From the NCBI RefSeq assembly GCF_000737335.2, contig NZ_JMCC02000021.1, positions 106,258 to 170,257 on the forward strand: a DNA stretch of 64,000 nt. The letters run 5' to 3'. Position numbers and translations under genes: made by a program. The notes beneath the pieces were generated by a model, which was not told the DNA's origin, searched no databases, and saw nothing but the letters and a program-made list of their open reading frames with translations. The DNA is from Enhygromyxa salina. Lineage in GTDB: Bacteria; Myxococcota_A; Polyangia; Nannocystales; Nannocystaceae. Within the stretch, counting starts at the first letter, position 1. Every line of letters begins with the position of its first letter. Of this stretch, positions 9,951 through 18,003 are shown piece after piece.

Positions 9951-9994
9951 GGCCGCTGCCGCACGGTTTGTGCGGTGGCGGCCGTTTTCTTTTC
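9951..9994 (+). terminator. Strong rho-independent terminator
   Basis: A 14 bp stem, GGCCGCTGCCGCAC with GTGCGGTGGCGGCC including two G-U pairs, has a GGTTT loop and is followed by GTTTTCTTTT. A second perfect stem (CGCTGGCG/CGCCAGCG) lies just before it at 9923-9948. Both follow the stop of the Lys/Asp-rich lipoprotein gene. Confidence 0.85.
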
Positions 9995-10020
9995 GTGGCG
10001 TTCCGCGATATAGCCCACTC

Positions 10021-10521
10021 ATGTGGATCCGCGTCGCGGTGCTGAGCGTCTGTGTTCTGGTTGCCGGGGCATGCAGCGGCGCGGGCTCATCAGCCAATCC
10101 GCCCGATGGTGATGGTGAGGGTGAGGGTGCCGGTGATGGTGGCGGGGCCGGGACCGGACCGCGCTCGGTTGATGACGCCGGCGCGATCGCTGCGCACGAG
10201 CAAGTCGGCACCGAGCTGCCCACCGAGCTTATCGCCGAGCTGCGCCAGCAGGGCGATGACGCCAACGGCCGGCTGCTCACCCTCGCGCCCGGCTTCGTGG
10301 CAACGGCCGCCTGCAGCGATTGCGGCGCGCCGAGCTACCTGCGCTTCATCGCGGTGCGCTGCGAAGACCCCCACCACTGCGAGGTCTTGACCGAGCAGTG
10401 TGAAGGCAAGGTCAGCCGCGAGGCCAGCGTCTATGTCGTCGAGTTTCGCGCGGTCGAGGGCGCCGACGAGGAGGGGGCCGAGCTGTGCGCCGGCTACTCC
10501 GGCAGCTTCGAACCCACGTGA
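10021..10521 (+). CDS. Small lipoprotein with Gly/Asp-rich linker
   Basis: The 166-residue product begins MWIRVAVLSVCVLVAG and has a lipobox ending VAGAC near residue 19. A GDGEGEGAGDGGGAG linker follows, a style repeated in other surface lipoproteins of this window. The mature part has several cysteines (CSDCG, RCEDPHHC, EQCEG) that may form disulphides in the periplasm or at the surface. The start at ATG 10021 sets the signal peptide correctly. I do not recognise the domain. It is followed by the cobalamin riboswitch region, which belongs to the next transcription unit. Confidence 0.75.
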   Translation: MWIRVAVLSVCVLVAGACSGAGSSANPPDGDGEGEGAGDGGGAGTGPRSVDDAGAIAAHEQVGTELPTELIAELRQQGDDANGRLLTLAPGFVATAACSDCGAPSYLRFIAVRCEDPHHCEVLTEQCEGKVSREASVYVVEFRAVEGADEEGAELCAGYSGSFEPT

Positions 10522-10685
10522 CCGTTGAGCCGCTGCACAATTGCCGGCCGCCAGCGGCGGACAAGCCCGACCCGAGTCGAGACCCGCTTGGCTGGCTCGG
10601 CGAACCTACCCGCAAGCGGGCGCCCAAGCTGAAAACCTGCTCAAACCCTTTGACGCGCGGCGCCGGGCTGGGTAAGGAGGGGGCG

Positions 10686-10850
10686 CTCCGGTTCGCCCGC
10701 GTTGCGGGCGTCGCAAGAGGGAATCCGGTGAGAAACCGGGACTGCCCCCGCAGCGGTGAGTGGCGACGAACGCCGCAAGATGCACTGGCTCTCGAGCTGG
10801 GAAGCAGCGGCTACTAGGAAGACCCACGAGTCCGAAGACCTGCCGGAAGC
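10686..10850 (+). promoter_or_regulatory. Cobalamin (adenosylcobalamin-class) riboswitch aptamer
   Basis: The conserved core of the RF00174 family is present in order: AGGGAATCCGGTG, GAAACCGGGACTGCCCC, CGCAGCGGTGAG and the 3' element GTCCGAAGACCTGCCGG. A short closing helix can form between CCGG at 10688-10691 and CCGG at 10843-10846. The element binds a cobalamin and normally represses expression of uptake or synthesis genes when B12 is plentiful. Here no cob or btu gene follows. The downstream genes are a small leader ORF and a lipoprotein. Confidence 0.95.
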
Positions 10851-10872
10851 CGCCATCTCGTTCGAGGTGGCG
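10851..10872 (+). promoter_or_regulatory. Hairpin after the riboswitch core
   Basis: CGCCATCTCG pairs with CGAGGTGGCG (one G-U) around a two-base loop. It separates the aptamer from the ribosome-site hairpin at 10883-10901 and may be part of the expression platform. Confidence 0.5.
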
Positions 10873-10882
10873 CCTTGCAACG

Positions 10883-10901
10883 CATCCTCGAGGGGAGGAT
10901 G
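10883..10901 (+). promoter_or_regulatory. Ribosome-site sequestering hairpin (expression platform)
   Basis: CATCCTC pairs perfectly with GAGGATG around the loop GAGGG. The 3' arm and loop contain the Shine-Dalgarno GGGGAGG, nine bases before ATG 10908. Formation of the hairpin should block initiation of the leader ORF. This is the usual translational arrangement in cobalamin riboswitches of Gram-negative bacteria, where the loop contacts the aptamer. Confidence 0.65.
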
Positions 10902-10907
10902 AGCGCA

Positions 10908-11078
10908 ATGAACCGGCACCGAGCGATCAACACGACAATCGAGCGACGAGGCAGGCGGCGCTTACGCCCTTGGCCCGTCGGCTTGGTCGTGCGCGCGGGC
11001 CTTTACCCCTGCCAACGTGCACCCGGTCCCCTCTTTAGCCGGGTCGCGCGTTGGCGAGAGACGAACAAATTCAAATGA
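10908..11078 (+). CDS. Arg-rich leader ORF coupled to the riboswitch lipoprotein
   Basis: A 56-residue ORF begins at ATG 10908 behind an excellent Shine-Dalgarno (GGGGAGG, 10892-10898). An ATG at 10899 lies within the same hairpin but is too close to that site. Its TGA at 11076-11078 overlaps the ATG of the lipoprotein gene (ATGA), so ribosomes that translate it could reinitiate on the lipoprotein. The peptide is very basic (RRGRRRLRPWP near its middle) and has no signal peptide or recognised domain. It may serve only to pass riboswitch control to the next gene. Its amino-acid composition leaves open that the peptide itself has no function. Confidence 0.5.
   Translation: MNRHRAINTTIERRGRRRLRPWPVGLVVRAGLYPCQRAPGPLFSRVARWRETNKFK
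11012..11054 (+). promoter_or_regulatory. Long hairpin ahead of the lipoprotein start
   Basis: CCAACG, GC and ACCCGG pair with CCGGGT, GC and CGTTGG, with small internal mismatches, around the loop TCCCCTCTTTAG. The loop includes TCCCCTC, complementary to GAGGGGA at the leader ribosome site (10890-10896). The hairpin would keep the region before ATG 11075 structured unless ribosomes cross it. Confidence 0.45.
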
Positions 11079-11611
11079 CCATCCATACCCCCACCACCGG
11101 TTCGTTCATCAAGCTCGCCGCATTGAGCGCGTGTCTGCTCGTTTCCCTCGTTGGTTGTGAGTCGGACACCGCCGATGACGGCGCCGGGACCGAGACCGGC
11201 GAGACCGGCGAGACCGGCGACACTGGCGAGACCGGCGACACTGGCGAGACCGGCGACACTGGCGAGACCGGCGACGAGATGTCGCTCGCGCTGATCGGCA
11301 GCTACTCCGACGAGTATGGCGACACGCACACGATCACCGCCGAACAATGGGAAAACGCGGCGGGCAGCTTCGCTATCTCGGACTGGGACAATGATGAGCA
11401 GTGGGTGATCGCCCAAAACGCGGACACCAACATGTACTTTCCAGACCTGTGGAGTCGCTTCGACTGGACCTGGGACGGCGATCAACTTTACTACTGCCAG
11501 TCGGTGTTCGACGGCGCCACCGCCGAGGATGCGCTGGCCGGCAGCGCCACCGCCGATGATCTCATGATGGGCTGCGGCGGCTTCGCCTGGACCAAGATGG
11601 ACGCAATCTAA
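11075..11611 (+). CDS. Lipoprotein under cobalamin riboswitch control
   Basis: The product has 178 residues. The signal peptide has a lipobox ending SLVGC near residue 28. A linker of TGETGD units follows to about residue 67, and then a compact C-terminal domain rich in aromatic and acidic residues (GSYSDEYGDTHTI, SRFDWTWDGDQLYYCQ, GCGGFAWTKM). The two cysteines could form a disulphide. I cannot assign the domain to a known B12 protein. Its place behind a cobalamin riboswitch suggests a role in capturing or handling corrinoids at the cell surface, or a B12-independent substitute. The ATG overlaps the leader ORF stop, and there is no good ribosome site of its own, which favours translational coupling. 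Confidence 0.82.
   Translation: MTIHTPTTGSFIKLAALSACLLVSLVGCESDTADDGAGTETGETGETGDTGETGDTGETGDTGETGDEMSLALIGSYSDEYGDTHTITAEQWENAAGSFAISDWDNDEQWVIAQNADTNMYFPDLWSRFDWTWDGDQLYYCQSVFDGATAEDALAGSATADDLMMGCGGFAWTKMDAI
11192..11277 (+). repeat. Tandem repeat encoding the TGETGD linker
   Basis: Nine- and eighteen-base units of GAGACCGGC and GACACTGGC are repeated in frame and encode Gly-Glu-Thr/Gly-Asp-Thr steps of the lipoprotein linker. Such arrays can change length by slippage without shifting the frame. Confidence 0.85.
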
Positions 11612-12315
11612 AAGCCCGGCGGCACCTCGCCGTGCAGGCAGGTGATCGTGTTTGGCTCGCCCCGCGTCGACCACTTGGCGCTGCGGGGATCTTCGGGCGT
11701 GCCCTCGATCAGGCCCTCTTCGGCGGACCACGTGGGCCGCTGGCCCGGGCCGAGCGAGTGCAGGCCGCTCTGGTAGGGGCCGATCACATAAGTGTGCCCG
11801 GCCGCGCGGCACCCGAAAAAGTCGGTCCACGCCTGGGCGAACGCGTGACCGCTGTGGGCGCCAAAGGTCTCGCAGGTGCGAAACCACCACAGCGGTCGCT
11901 CGACCCCACGCATGCGCTCGCGGATCGCCGCGAGCGCGTCGTGGTGGGCGTGACTTGGGTCGAGCGACTCGATGTCGAGCCTGGTGCGATCGATCTTGGC
12001 GCAGCCCCACTTGCCGTGGCCCCAAAACTGAATCTCGCCGATCCGCTCGGACCCGCGGTGCTCTGCCAGCCAGGTCAGCGCGCTGCCCCAGTCCGAGAAG
12101 CCGCGTCGATCGTCGAGCCTTCCGAGCCCGCGGTACAGCAACCCGCCGATCTGCCACGAGTGCGTGAGCCCCGGCCACGGCGCGCCTTCCAGCAGCTGCC
12201 CCGCGCGGCGCATGATGCGGTCACCGACCCAACGGTCCCGCCCGCTGGCCCCAGGCTTGGGAAAATCGCCGGTGCAGGTGTCATCGTAGATCATCAAGCG
12301 CAGCGGCCGACTCAT
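11608..12315 (-). CDS. Conserved hypothetical protein with HG and Cys motifs
   Basis: The soluble 235-residue protein has no signal peptide. It contains IQFWGHGKWG near residue 98 and WWFRTCETFGAHSGHAF near residue 142, followed by HTYVIGPYQSG. The order of a Gly-His-Gly motif, then a Cys after a hydrophobic strand, resembles the His/Cys dyad of caspase-fold (clan CD) or DUF4347-type proteins, but the match is by pattern only. The gene overlaps the stop of the riboswitch lipoprotein gene by four bases and is divergent from the APH-like kinase with 20 bases between starts. Function unknown. Confidence 0.65.
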   Translation of the reverse strand: MSRPLRLMIYDDTCTGDFPKPGASGRDRWVGDRIMRRAGQLLEGAPWPGLTHSWQIGGLLYRGLGRLDDRRGFSDWGSALTWLAEHRGSERIGEIQFWGHGKWGCAKIDRTRLDIESLDPSHAHHDALAAIRERMRGVERPLWWFRTCETFGAHSGHAFAQAWTDFFGCRAAGHTYVIGPYQSGLHSLGPGQRPTWSAEEGLIEGTPEDPRSAKWSTRGEPNTITCLHGEVPPGF

Positions 12316-12335
12316 TGGCGCAGCATAGCCCCAAG

Positions 12336-13229
12336 ATGACCCGATCCGATCCGCCAGCCGACGTGCTCGAGTTCGTCGCAGATAGGGTGGGGCGCCCGCG
12401 ACCCGTGAGCTTGGTGCAGCTCGATCCTCGCGGGCGGGTGTTTGGCGTGGATGTCGAGGACCGGTCCGGCGCCGTCCGGCCGATCGTGATCAAGCGCTTC
12501 GACGCGCCCAGGTTGTTCGAGCAAGAGCGAGGCGTGCTCGCCGACTGGTTCGCGCGGGGCGGGGAGCTCCTCGGTGGCGCGCGGGTCCCCGAGCTGCTAG
12601 CCGCCAACGCTTCACTGCAAACGCTCGTCATGACCCGGGTGGCCGGGGCGCCCGTGGGCGACGAAGGCTCCGAGAACGGCGAGCTGGCCGAGCTGCACCG
12701 CGCCGCCGGTCGGTGCCTCGCGGCGCTGCATCAGCTGCCGGTCGCGGACCGGGATCCCATGCCGCTCGTGCAGGCGCTGGCCCGGCGACACCGCGCGTGG
12801 TCGCGCGCGTGCGAACAGGCGCTCGCCCCACCCGAGCAGCGCGTGGTTCGGACCTTGGCCCCCAGCCCCGCGCTGTTCGACGGCGCCGTTCGGGTCCCGT
12901 GCCATCGCGACTTCACCCCCAACAACTGGCTGTGGGATGGTCGGACCCTGGCGCTCGTCGATTTCGAGCATGCACGCCTCGACCTGGCCCTGGTGGATCT
13001 CGCCAAGCTGGTCGCGGCCAGCTGGCACAGCGATCGAAGCCTCGAACTCGCGTTCTTCGAGGGCTATGGCCGCCAGCTGACGACCCGGGAGCGAACCCAG
13101 CTGCGCAGCGCGCTCATGTTGCATGGCGTCGCCAGCCTGGCCTGGGGCCTGCGCCACCAAGACTCGGGCTTTGTCGCGCTTGGCCGCCGGGCGCTGGCGC
13201 TGGCCGAGACCTGGTCGCCAGCAGATTGA
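12336..13229 (+). CDS. APH-fold phosphotransferase family protein
   Basis: The 297-residue protein has the aminoglycoside phosphotransferase/choline kinase fold. The catalytic loop is CHRDFTPNNWLW near residue 190, and the metal-binding segment LALVDFEHARLDLALVDLAKL follows about 15 residues later. The N-terminal lobe is shorter and diverged. The family phosphorylates small molecules such as antibiotics, choline, homoserine or fructosamine; the substrate is not visible here. ATG 12336 is preferred over an upstream TTG at 12315, which would overlap the divergent gene. A resistance role should not be assumed. Confidence 0.78.
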   Translation: MTRSDPPADVLEFVADRVGRPRPVSLVQLDPRGRVFGVDVEDRSGAVRPIVIKRFDAPRLFEQERGVLADWFARGGELLGGARVPELLAANASLQTLVMTRVAGAPVGDEGSENGELAELHRAAGRCLAALHQLPVADRDPMPLVQALARRHRAWSRACEQALAPPEQRVVRTLAPSPALFDGAVRVPCHRDFTPNNWLWDGRTLALVDFEHARLDLALVDLAKLVAASWHSDRSLELAFFEGYGRQLTTRERTQLRSALMLHGVASLAWGLRHQDSGFVALGRRALALAETWSPAD

Positions 13230-13327
13230 TCGCCAACACTCAGCGCTACAGTTTCGCCACGCAACTCCCTATGATGGTGGGGGTGTTCTCCCGTCGCGCT
13301 TCGCGGCGGCGCACCGGGAGCTTGAAC

Positions 13328-14656
13328 ATGATCCGTATCCAGCGCTTGTCCGTAGTTTTGGCCCTGCTTCCAATTGCTTGTGGCGACAGCGGCAGCGGCG
13401 ACGCGGACACCAACGGCGTGTCCAGTGGCGAGACCGCGACCGGTGATGGTGATGGCGACACCGCCGAGGGCAACTCGGCGACCATGACCGGAGATGGCGA
13501 TGGTGATGGTGATGGTGACGGAGACGGCGACGGAGATCCCGGCGACGGCGACGGAGATACAGGTGACGGAGATGGCGACGGCGACACGGGCGACGGCGAC
13601 GGCGACGGCGATACAGGTGACGGGGACGGCGACGGCGACGGCGATGGCGATGGCGACACCAGCGGTGACGGCGATGGCGACACCAACGACGCGTGTGACG
13701 AATTCCAGGTCACCGTCGATCCTGTCGCGCCCAACGTCATGCTGGTGCTCGACAAGTCGCGCAGCATGTTCACGAACTACTGGGATCACGACAACAACAA
13801 CAACACGCCGCAGATCACCCGGTGGAACAGCCTCTACCAGGTGGTCGCCAACATCACGGGCGCCTTCGATACCAAGATCAATTTCGGCGCGAACCTGTTC
13901 CCCTCGACCCAGGCCCAAAACGTCTACGGCCCAGCGGCCTGCATTACGTCGGACTTTCCCGAGGTCACGGTCTCAACCGCCAACGGCCCCACGATCCTCG
14001 CGGCGATCCCAGCCGCGAACGTGGTCAACTCGTACGGGGGCACGCCCGCGACGCTTGGCATCGACACCGCTTACGCGCACTTGAGCAGCCTCGATCCCGC
14101 GATCCCGCGGGTGATGATCCTCGTCACCGACGGCGCGGCGAACTGCAACGAGAACGCCCAGAGCAACTTCCAGCTGTTCGAGGTCTACGACAGCAACCTG
14201 CCCGCGCTCGTGGGCCAAGCCTTCACGGATGACGACATCCCCACCTACGTCGTTGGCATCGACATCGCCAACATGGTCATCGACGACGGAGTTGGCGGCG
14301 ATCCCAACGGCATCAACCCCACGACCGTGCTCAACCAGGTCGCGCAGCAGGGGGGGACCAACGCCTTCTTCAACTCCCAGGATCAGGCCCAGCTGCAAGC
14401 TGCGCTCACCGGCGTGATCGACAGCGTCAAGACCTGCACGATCCCCCTCGCGGAGCCGCCGTTCTTCCCCGACTTCACCAAGGTGTTCGTCGACGACATG
14501 GAGTGGGACATGGTCGACAACTGCGACGTCGAGGATGGCTGGGTCTACACCAACCCCAACGGCCCCTACGAAGCGATCGAGCTGTGCGGGGCTGCGTGTG
14601 ACGCGGTCAAGATCATTGGTGAGGCCGATGTGGAGTACCACTGCAACCCTGGCTGA
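13328..14656 (+). CDS. Surface lipoprotein with Gly-Asp repeat linker and von Willebrand A domain
   Basis: The protein of 442 residues starts MIRIQRLSVVLALLP and has a lipobox ending PIAC near residue 18. A long linker of GDGDGD units spans about residues 56-120. A VWA domain follows, with a MIDAS motif DKSRSM near residue 142 and ILVTDGAANC near residue 262. VWA domains bind proteins or ligands through a metal ion, so an adhesive or binding role at the outer membrane is likely. GGGAG about eight bases before ATG 13328 supports the start. Two Cys-rich stretches occur near the C-terminus (DNCDVEDGW, LCGAACD). It precedes the DUF1592/DUF1552 pair, but the 214 bp gap leaves cotranscription open. 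Confidence 0.85.
   Translation: MIRIQRLSVVLALLPIACGDSGSGDADTNGVSSGETATGDGDGDTAEGNSATMTGDGDGDGDGDGDGDGDPGDGDGDTGDGDGDGDTGDGDGDGDTGDGDGDGDGDGDGDTSGDGDGDTNDACDEFQVTVDPVAPNVMLVLDKSRSMFTNYWDHDNNNNTPQITRWNSLYQVVANITGAFDTKINFGANLFPSTQAQNVYGPAACITSDFPEVTVSTANGPTILAAIPAANVVNSYGGTPATLGIDTAYAHLSSLDPAIPRVMILVTDGAANCNENAQSNFQLFEVYDSNLPALVGQAFTDDDIPTYVVGIDIANMVIDDGVGGDPNGINPTTVLNQVAQQGGTNAFFNSQDQAQLQAALTGVIDSVKTCTIPLAEPPFFPDFTKVFVDDMEWDMVDNCDVEDGWVYTNPNGPYEAIELCGAACDAVKIIGEADVEYHCNPG
13493..13684 (+). repeat. GA(T/C)GG(T/C/A) hexanucleotide array
   Basis: This in-frame tandem array of GATGGC, GACGGC and GATGGT units encodes the Gly-Asp linker of the VWA lipoprotein. Acidic Gly-Asp repeats may bind calcium or act as a flexible stalk. 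Length variation between strains would be expected. Confidence 0.9.
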
Positions 14657-14870
14657 GCCGGGTTGGTTGCGGAACGGTAGTTTTTGTGAGGGCTCATCCA
14701 TGAGTTTCTTGCATGGGCCCATCCTTTTTGGTCTTTTGGCCTAAAACTCCTGGGTCCAGCTTACGTAAAGTAACGAGAAAAACCGCTTTTCCTGTTGGAA
14801 GCGAAGGGCTGCCCCCGTATAGACTCCACGGGCCGATCCACGCCGGGTCGACACACCCAGGGGGTCCTGC

Positions 14871-16577
14871 TTGAATTTCCGAACACCTTTCCTTTCGAGC
14901 GCCGTCCGCTGCCTGAGCGCGCTGGCACTCGCCGTTGTCGCACCGGGTTGCAAAGGCGGCGGTGGCGACGACGACGGCATGGCTGACGGTGACAGCACGG
15001 CTGGCACCGAGGGAACCGGCGATGAATCTGCTGAGAGCGGTGGCGACGACTTCACGCCTCCACCTGGTGGCATGCGCCGGTTGCTGGACTACCAGTACAT
15101 CAACACGGTCGGCTACATGTTTGGGCCGGAGGCCGCCGCGGTGGCGATTCCGCCCGCTGACCAGTCGCTGTTTGGCTACACCTCGATCGGCAACTCGCTG
15201 ATCTCCCCTGGACTCGACCTGGTCGAGACCTATGAATCGTCGGCGCTGCGCATCGCCGACGCGGCGATCGCCAACCCGAACACGCTCGCCGGCATCGTCC
15301 CCTGCGTGAAGGACTCGCCGGACGAAGCTTGCTACACGACCGTCGCGCAGACCCTGGGTCACCTGGCGTGGCGACGCCCGCTGACCGACGACGAGGTCCA
15401 GGCGGTCGTCGAGATCGCCCTCGAGGCCCAAGCCTGGGGTGCCGGGGACTTCAACGCCGGCCTCAAGTACGAGCTGGTTCGGATCCTGCTCTCGCCCGAC
15501 TTCATCTACGTGGTCGAGACCGGCGAGCAAGATCCGAACGAGCCCGAAGAGTACTGGCTGACCGGCCCCGAGGTCGTGACTCGGCTGTCGCTGCTGCTGA
15601 TCGGTCGCGGTCCCTCGCTGACGCTGCTGAAGTCGGCCGAGGCTGGCAACTACGACAGCGTCGAGTCGGTCGAGACCCTGGCGCGCGCGATGCTCAACGA
15701 CGCCCGCGCGCCCGAGGCCGTGTCCGAGTTCTTCGCCGAGTACCTGGCGCTCGAAGAGATCCCCGCCAAGAACCCGGCCTCGTTCCCGCTCTACAGCGAG
15801 GCGCTCGTCGACTCGATGGTCGAAGAGACCGAGCTGCTGCTGCGCGACGTGATCTGGACCCAGGACACCGACTTCCGCGACTTCATCGAGTCCGACTACA
15901 CCTTCGTCGACGCCCGCTTGGCCGAGCTCTACGGCCTGCCCGCGCCAGCCAACGACTGGGATCAGGTCATGTTGCCGGCCGATCAAGCCCGCGCTGGCTT
16001 CCTGTCCCACGCCAGCGTGCTGGCTCGCAACTCGCACTACGACGGCAACTCGACCACGCGCCGCGGGCTGTACATTCAGCAGCGCTTCTTGTGCTACGCG
16101 ATCCCGCCGCCGCCGCCCGACGTCAACCCGAACCTGCCCGAGCCGCCTGACGACACGCCGATGACCCTGCGTGAGCTGATGGAGACCGTGCACCTCGAGG
16201 TCGACTCGTGCGCCGTCTGTCACGCGCACATGGATCCGCTTGGCTTCACGCTGGAGAACTACGACGCGCTGGGAGCCTGGCGCACGCAGGAGCCCAACGG
16301 GCTGCCGATCGACCCGGTCACCGAGTACGGCGACTTTGGCCAGATCGGCAGCGCCACCGATCTGGCAGCCAACGTTGCAATGGATCCGCGCCTGGGTCAG
16401 TGCATCGTCAACAACATGATCCGCTTTGGTCGCGGCAGCCTCGAAAACCCGACCAAAGAGAGCGCCGAGCTGCAAGAGCTCTACGCTTCGTTCGAGACCG
16501 CCAACTACCGCTTCCAAGAGCTGCTGATCGCGTTCGTGACCAGCGAGTTGTTCTTGCAGGTCGGGGAGCCCAAGTAG
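14871..16577 (+). CDS. DUF1592/DUF1588 lipoprotein with cytochrome-like CxxCH
   Basis: This 568-residue lipoprotein (lipobox VAPGC near residue 27) has an N-terminal DUF1587-like segment (LLDYQYINTVGYMFG). DUF1592 follows (GPEVVTRLSLLLIG and following, about residues 225-345), and then DUF1588 (residues about 350-425, GFLSHASVLARNSHYDGN and TTRRGLYIQQRFLC). Near residue 448 there is CAVCHAHMDPLGF, a single CxxCH heme-binding-like motif, and a DUF1585-type C-terminus ends the protein. Such proteins occur in planctomycetes and myxobacteria, always beside DUF1552 proteins; their activity is not established. The start is TTG 14871 behind AGGGGG. The next gene begins 14 bases after the stop. Confidence 0.88.
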   Translation: MNFRTPFLSSAVRCLSALALAVVAPGCKGGGGDDDGMADGDSTAGTEGTGDESAESGGDDFTPPPGGMRRLLDYQYINTVGYMFGPEAAAVAIPPADQSLFGYTSIGNSLISPGLDLVETYESSALRIADAAIANPNTLAGIVPCVKDSPDEACYTTVAQTLGHLAWRRPLTDDEVQAVVEIALEAQAWGAGDFNAGLKYELVRILLSPDFIYVVETGEQDPNEPEEYWLTGPEVVTRLSLLLIGRGPSLTLLKSAEAGNYDSVESVETLARAMLNDARAPEAVSEFFAEYLALEEIPAKNPASFPLYSEALVDSMVEETELLLRDVIWTQDTDFRDFIESDYTFVDARLAELYGLPAPANDWDQVMLPADQARAGFLSHASVLARNSHYDGNSTTRRGLYIQQRFLCYAIPPPPPDVNPNLPEPPDDTPMTLRELMETVHLEVDSCAVCHAHMDPLGFTLENYDALGAWRTQEPNGLPIDPVTEYGDFGQIGSATDLAANVAMDPRLGQCIVNNMIRFGRGSLENPTKESAELQELYASFETANYRFQELLIAFVTSELFLQVGEPK

Positions 16578-16591
16578 GAAGGACCCACGCC

Positions 16592-17995
16592 ATGCGCAAG
16601 CACCTCAAACGTCGCACATTCCTTCGTGGTGCCCTTGGAGGCGGGATCGCCAGCATCGCGCTGCCGGCCCTCGACGCCATGATGAACCTCGAGCAGACCG
16701 CGTTCGCCGACGGCAGCTCGCAGCCGCGCCGCTATGTCTCGTGGTTTCGGGGCAACGGCTTCATGCTCGATCGCTTCGAGCCGATCGGGGTTGGGCCGGA
16801 CTGGCAGCTCAACGATCACATGCAGCCCTTGGCCGGGGTCAAGGACTACCTCAACGTCGTCACTGGCACGACCAACCGCGCCAAGGATCAGATCACCCAC
16901 CACGAGGGCATGACGGTCTTCAGCGGCTACAGCTTTGCTGACAAGGGCCAGGGGCAGGGCTTCTTCTCGAACGCGGGCGGGCCCACGCTCGACGCCGTGA
17001 TCTCGCAGCTGCTGGCTGGGCAGACCCCGATCGCCGGTGTCCACCTGGGCGCGTCCAAGGCCCAGAGCCCCGCGGACGAGGGCACCACGATGCACCACCT
17101 CTCGCATCGTGATCACCTGCAGCCCAACCCAGCAACGACCAACCCCAGCGCCGCCTGGGAGGCCTTGTTTGGCAGCTTCGCGCAGCCAAAGGACGATCGT
17201 GAGCTGCGCCTGCACATCCTCGACTCGGTCAAGGGCGAGGTCTCGACCTTGCAGTCCAAGCTGGGCGCCGAAGACAACGTGCGGCTCGAGGCGCACCTCG
17301 ACAGCATCGCCGCGCTCGAGGCCAAGCTCAGCGCCGCCGTGCCGGTCTGCGATCTGCCAGCCGACCCGATGTTCACCAACAGCGAGTCGATCAACACCGA
17401 GCAGCTGACGCTGGTCAATGAGCTCATGAGCGACTTGATCTGCTACGCGTTCAACTGCGATCTGACCCGCGTGGCCACCATGCTGTTTCTCGAGGGCGCG
17501 GCCGAGCCGACCTTGAGCGAGATCATGGGCAGCAGCGACTCGTGGCACCAGTACAGTCACAACGTCCAGAGCTGGGCGCCCGGGGCCGCGTTCGACAACG
17601 GGCAGATCTACATGATGGAGCGGTTTGGGTACTTGCTGACCAAGATGCGCGACACCGTTGAGTTTGACGGCACCAACTTGCTGGACAACTCGATGGTGCT
17701 CATGAGCAGCGACGCCTCGGACGGCTCCGTTCACTCGATCCGCAGGCATCCGATGCTGGTTGCTGGGCACGGCGGGGGGCACCTCAAGTATCCGGGGGTC
17801 CACTATCAGCCGGAAGCGCTATCGGGGAACTACAGCTACGGCAGTCACCCGGGCCCAACCAGCGGGAACACCTCCGACGTGCTGCTGGCGATCTTGCAGG
17901 GCTTTGATCCCGAAGCCAGCTGGGTTGGCGAGCAGCTCAACGACCAGGGCGACGGCGCCGGCTCGGGCACCCCGCTGGCTGAGATCTTGGCTTGA
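16592..17995 (+). CDS. DUF1552 family protein with Tat-type signal
   Basis: The protein of 467 residues has a twin-arginine signal (KRRTFLRGALGGG) followed by a hydrophobic stretch, so it is probably exported folded. The body matches DUF1552, including WFRGNGFMLDRFEP near residue 50, the HHEGMTVFSG segment, and a C-terminal HPMLVAGHGGGHLKYPG region. DUF1552 proteins resemble the DUF1501/sulfatase-like fold but their substrate is unknown. The gene is directly downstream of the DUF1592 lipoprotein gene and is probably translated from the same message. The AAGGA at 16578-16582 is about nine bases before ATG 16592. Confidence 0.88.
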   Translation: MRKHLKRRTFLRGALGGGIASIALPALDAMMNLEQTAFADGSSQPRRYVSWFRGNGFMLDRFEPIGVGPDWQLNDHMQPLAGVKDYLNVVTGTTNRAKDQITHHEGMTVFSGYSFADKGQGQGFFSNAGGPTLDAVISQLLAGQTPIAGVHLGASKAQSPADEGTTMHHLSHRDHLQPNPATTNPSAAWEALFGSFAQPKDDRELRLHILDSVKGEVSTLQSKLGAEDNVRLEAHLDSIAALEAKLSAAVPVCDLPADPMFTNSESINTEQLTLVNELMSDLICYAFNCDLTRVATMLFLEGAAEPTLSEIMGSSDSWHQYSHNVQSWAPGAAFDNGQIYMMERFGYLLTKMRDTVEFDGTNLLDNSMVLMSSDASDGSVHSIRRHPMLVAGHGGGHLKYPGVHYQPEALSGNYSYGSHPGPTSGNTSDVLLAILQGFDPEASWVGEQLNDQGDGAGSGTPLAEILA

Positions 17996-18003
17996 TCACC
18001 TGA

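Noticed and set aside
13493..13684. Short tandem repeats considered as a CRISPR array
   Set aside because: Units are six bases, in frame inside a lipoprotein gene, with no spacers and no cas genes nearby.
14715..14740. Palindrome ATGGGCCCAT followed by CTTTTTGG as a terminator of the VWA gene
   Set aside because: The palindrome has no loop and the T-run is short and interrupted.
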